Origin: Pseudomonadota bacterium
GTDB lineage: Bacteria; Pseudomonadota; Gammaproteobacteria; Steroidobacterales; Steroidobacteraceae
Direction: 5' to 3'
Length of the DNA stretch: 6,914 nucleotides
Assembly (NCBI GenBank): GCA_021850555.1
Contig: JAJZLX010000132.1
Location: forward strand, 1 to 6,914
Part shown: piece by piece, positions 5,950 through 6,914 of the stretch
Numbering within the stretch: the first letter of the stretch is position 1
Layout of the letters: the number at the start of each line of letters is the position of its first letter
The notes under the pieces: generated by a model
What the model saw: the letters and a program-made list of their open reading frames with translations, nothing else
What the model was told of the DNA's origin: nothing
Database searches by the model: none
Translations under genes and position numbers: made by a program

Positions 5950-6462
5950 ATGCCGCGCCGCCTGCTGAAGAAGATCCTGCCCTCGCCCCAGTTCCTGGAG
6001 AACCATCGGATGGTGCGCGTGTTCGGCGACCGGCTGCTCGACCCGCGGCTGTGGGCCGTGCACCGGCGGGCCGTCGCGGGCGCTCTGGGCTGGGCCCTGG
6101 CCATCGCCTTCATCCCCCTGCCCGTGCACTCTCTGGTCGCGGGCCTCGTGGCGCTCACCTGGCGGCTCAATGTGCCGACGATCTACGCCACGATCTGGCT
6201 CGTCAACAACCCGCTCACCATGGTGCCGCTCTACTATCTCGCCTACCGGGTGGGGACGCTGCTGCTCGGCACCCCCGCGCACCCTTTCGCGTTTCAACTG
6301 AGCTTCAAGTGGCTTCAATACGGCCTCGGGCCGGTGTGGCGGCCGTTTCTGGTCGGCTGCCTCACCTGCTCCGTCGTGGCCGGGCTCATCGGCTGGGTGG
6401 GTCTGCGGCTGCTGTGGCGCTGGCAGGTGAGACGGCGCTATCGCTCGCGTCACTGCGCCTAG
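5950..6462 (+). CDS. DUF2062-family inner-membrane protein
   Basis: A 170-residue membrane protein from ATG 5950 (weak GGAA just upstream). A basic N-terminus (MPRRLLKK) precedes hydrophobic segments at about 42-68, 78-106 and 132-155. The family pattern is visible as IPLPVHS in the first segment and [18 protein letters not shown] in the second. A basic C-terminus ([11 protein letters not shown]) follows the positive-inside rule. DUF2062 proteins have no established function, and they are often found beside lolCDE, comEC and exbBD in gammaproteobacteria. The gene here is transcribed away from exbB from the shared 94-bp gap. Its last 77 bases overlap, tail-to-tail, the 3' end of lolD. Family assignment is from recalled motifs; function is unknown. 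Confidence 0.85.
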   Translation: MPRRLLKKILPSPQFLENHRMVRVFGDRLLDPRLWAVHRRAVAGALGWALAIAFIPLPVHSLVAGLVALTWRLNVPTIYATIWLVNNPLTMVPLYYLAYRVGTLLLGTPAHPFAFQLSFKWLQYGLGPVWRPFLVGCLTCSVVAGLIGWVGLRLLWRWQVRRRYRSRHCA

Positions 6463-6914
6463 CCTTGACACGCTCCACCAGTCTGCCATCGAGCAGCTCG
6501 TAGATCCGGTCCATCCGGCTCGCGAGCCGCGGGTCGTGGGTCACGACGACCAGGCTCGTGCCCCGCTCGCGATTGAGCTCGAGCATCAACTCGAACACCT
6601 GCTCGGCATTGGCCCCGTCGAGATTGCCGGTCGGCTCATCGGCGAGGACGATCTTCGGCTGCGTCACCAGGGCGCGCGCCACCGCCGCGCGCTGGCGCTC
6701 CCCGCCCGAGAGCTGATGGGGCCGGTGGGCGAGCCTCGCCGCCAGTCCGACGCGCTCGAGCAGCTCGCGCGCCCGCTCGCGCGCCTCGGCCACCCTCATG
6801 CGACGCACCAGCAGCGGCATGGCGACATTCTCGAGCGCCGAGAACTCCGGCAGCAGGTGATGGAACTGGTAGACGAAGCCGAGCGTGCGATTGCGCAGCT
6901 CGCCCCTTTCCCTA
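6386..6914 (-). CDS. lolD: Lipoprotein-releasing system ATP-binding protein LolD, 5' end outside the window
   Basis: The reading frame is open from the right edge to TGA at 6386-6388 and gives the C-terminal 175 residues; LolD is usually about 230, so the N-terminus with Walker A is missing from view. The Q-loop region [10 protein letters not shown], then [10 protein letters not shown], signature LSGGERQR, Walker B with [11 protein letters not shown], and the switch His in VVVTHD are all present and closely follow E. coli LolD. LolD powers LolCE, which extracts outer-membrane lipoproteins from the inner membrane and hands them to LolA. After DGRL, where LolD proteins normally end within a few residues, there is a tail of about 30 residues rich in Ala, Ser and Arg. 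Most of this tail is read antisense to the end of the DUF2062 gene. LolC/LolE should lie beyond the right edge. Confidence 0.93.
   Translation of the reverse strand, partial: RERGELRNRTLGFVYQFHHLLPEFSALENVAMPLLVRRMRVAEARERARELLERVGLAARLAHRPHQLSGGERQRAAVARALVTQPKIVLADEPTGNLDGANAEQVFELMLELNRERGTSLVVVTHDPRLASRMDRIYELLDGRLVERVKARRSDASDSAVSPASATAAADPPSR

Noticed and set aside
5289..6503. A 404-codon open frame on the + strand across exbB and DUF2062
   Set aside because: It is antisense to exbB and then runs in another frame of the DUF2062 gene. Its composition is shadow-like and it has no motifs.
1..6914. Mobile elements, CRISPR arrays, tRNA genes, toxin-antitoxin or defence genes
   Set aside because: No direct repeats with regular spacing, no transposase or nuclease motifs and no tRNA-like cloverleaf were seen. 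The window is filled by envelope genes.

Overview
The window is a compact, GC-rich stretch (roughly two thirds G+C by eye) of a Gram-negative chromosome, most likely from a gammaproteobacterium of the Xanthomonadales/Nevskiales type. The reasons are lipid A/Kdo genes, a lipoprotein-export ATPase, and the gene order exbB-exbD-msbA-lpxK-Trm112-kdsB with a DUF2062 gene and lolD alongside, an envelope neighbourhood familiar in that group. No mobile element, CRISPR array, tRNA or rRNA is visible.

Left end (1-996): a 35-residue, extremely basic small protein is encoded on the + strand (89-196) behind a plausible promoter. It converges on a minus-strand glycine-zipper lipoprotein gene (281-859), with a perfect 11-bp hairpin between them. 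A second, imperfect hairpin lies between the lipoprotein gene and kdsB.

Centre (997-5855): a tightly packed minus-strand operon reads right to left as exbB, exbD, msbA, lpxK, a Trm112/YcaR-like gene and kdsB. Adjacent genes overlap or lie no more than about 15 bases apart. ExbB/ExbD form a proton-driven motor in the inner membrane. MsbA flips the lipid A-core, LpxK adds the 4'-phosphate of lipid A, and KdsB activates Kdo as CMP-Kdo for attachment to lipid A. The operon therefore covers late lipid A/Kdo synthesis and transport of the product across the inner membrane. A candidate promoter with an inverted repeat lies in the 94-bp divergent gap in front of exbB.

Right end (5950-6914): a DUF2062 membrane protein is encoded on the + strand, divergent from exbB. 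It runs tail-to-tail into lolD (minus strand, 5' end beyond the window), and the two coding regions overlap by 77 bp.

This is a mostly conventional envelope-biogenesis locus, and I do not see a novel multi-gene system. The points most worth a second look are an Asp-to-Asn change at a conserved metal-ligand position of KdsB, the coupling of an ExbBD motor to msbA, the antisense lolD/DUF2062 overlap, the TTG starts, and the small basic protein.
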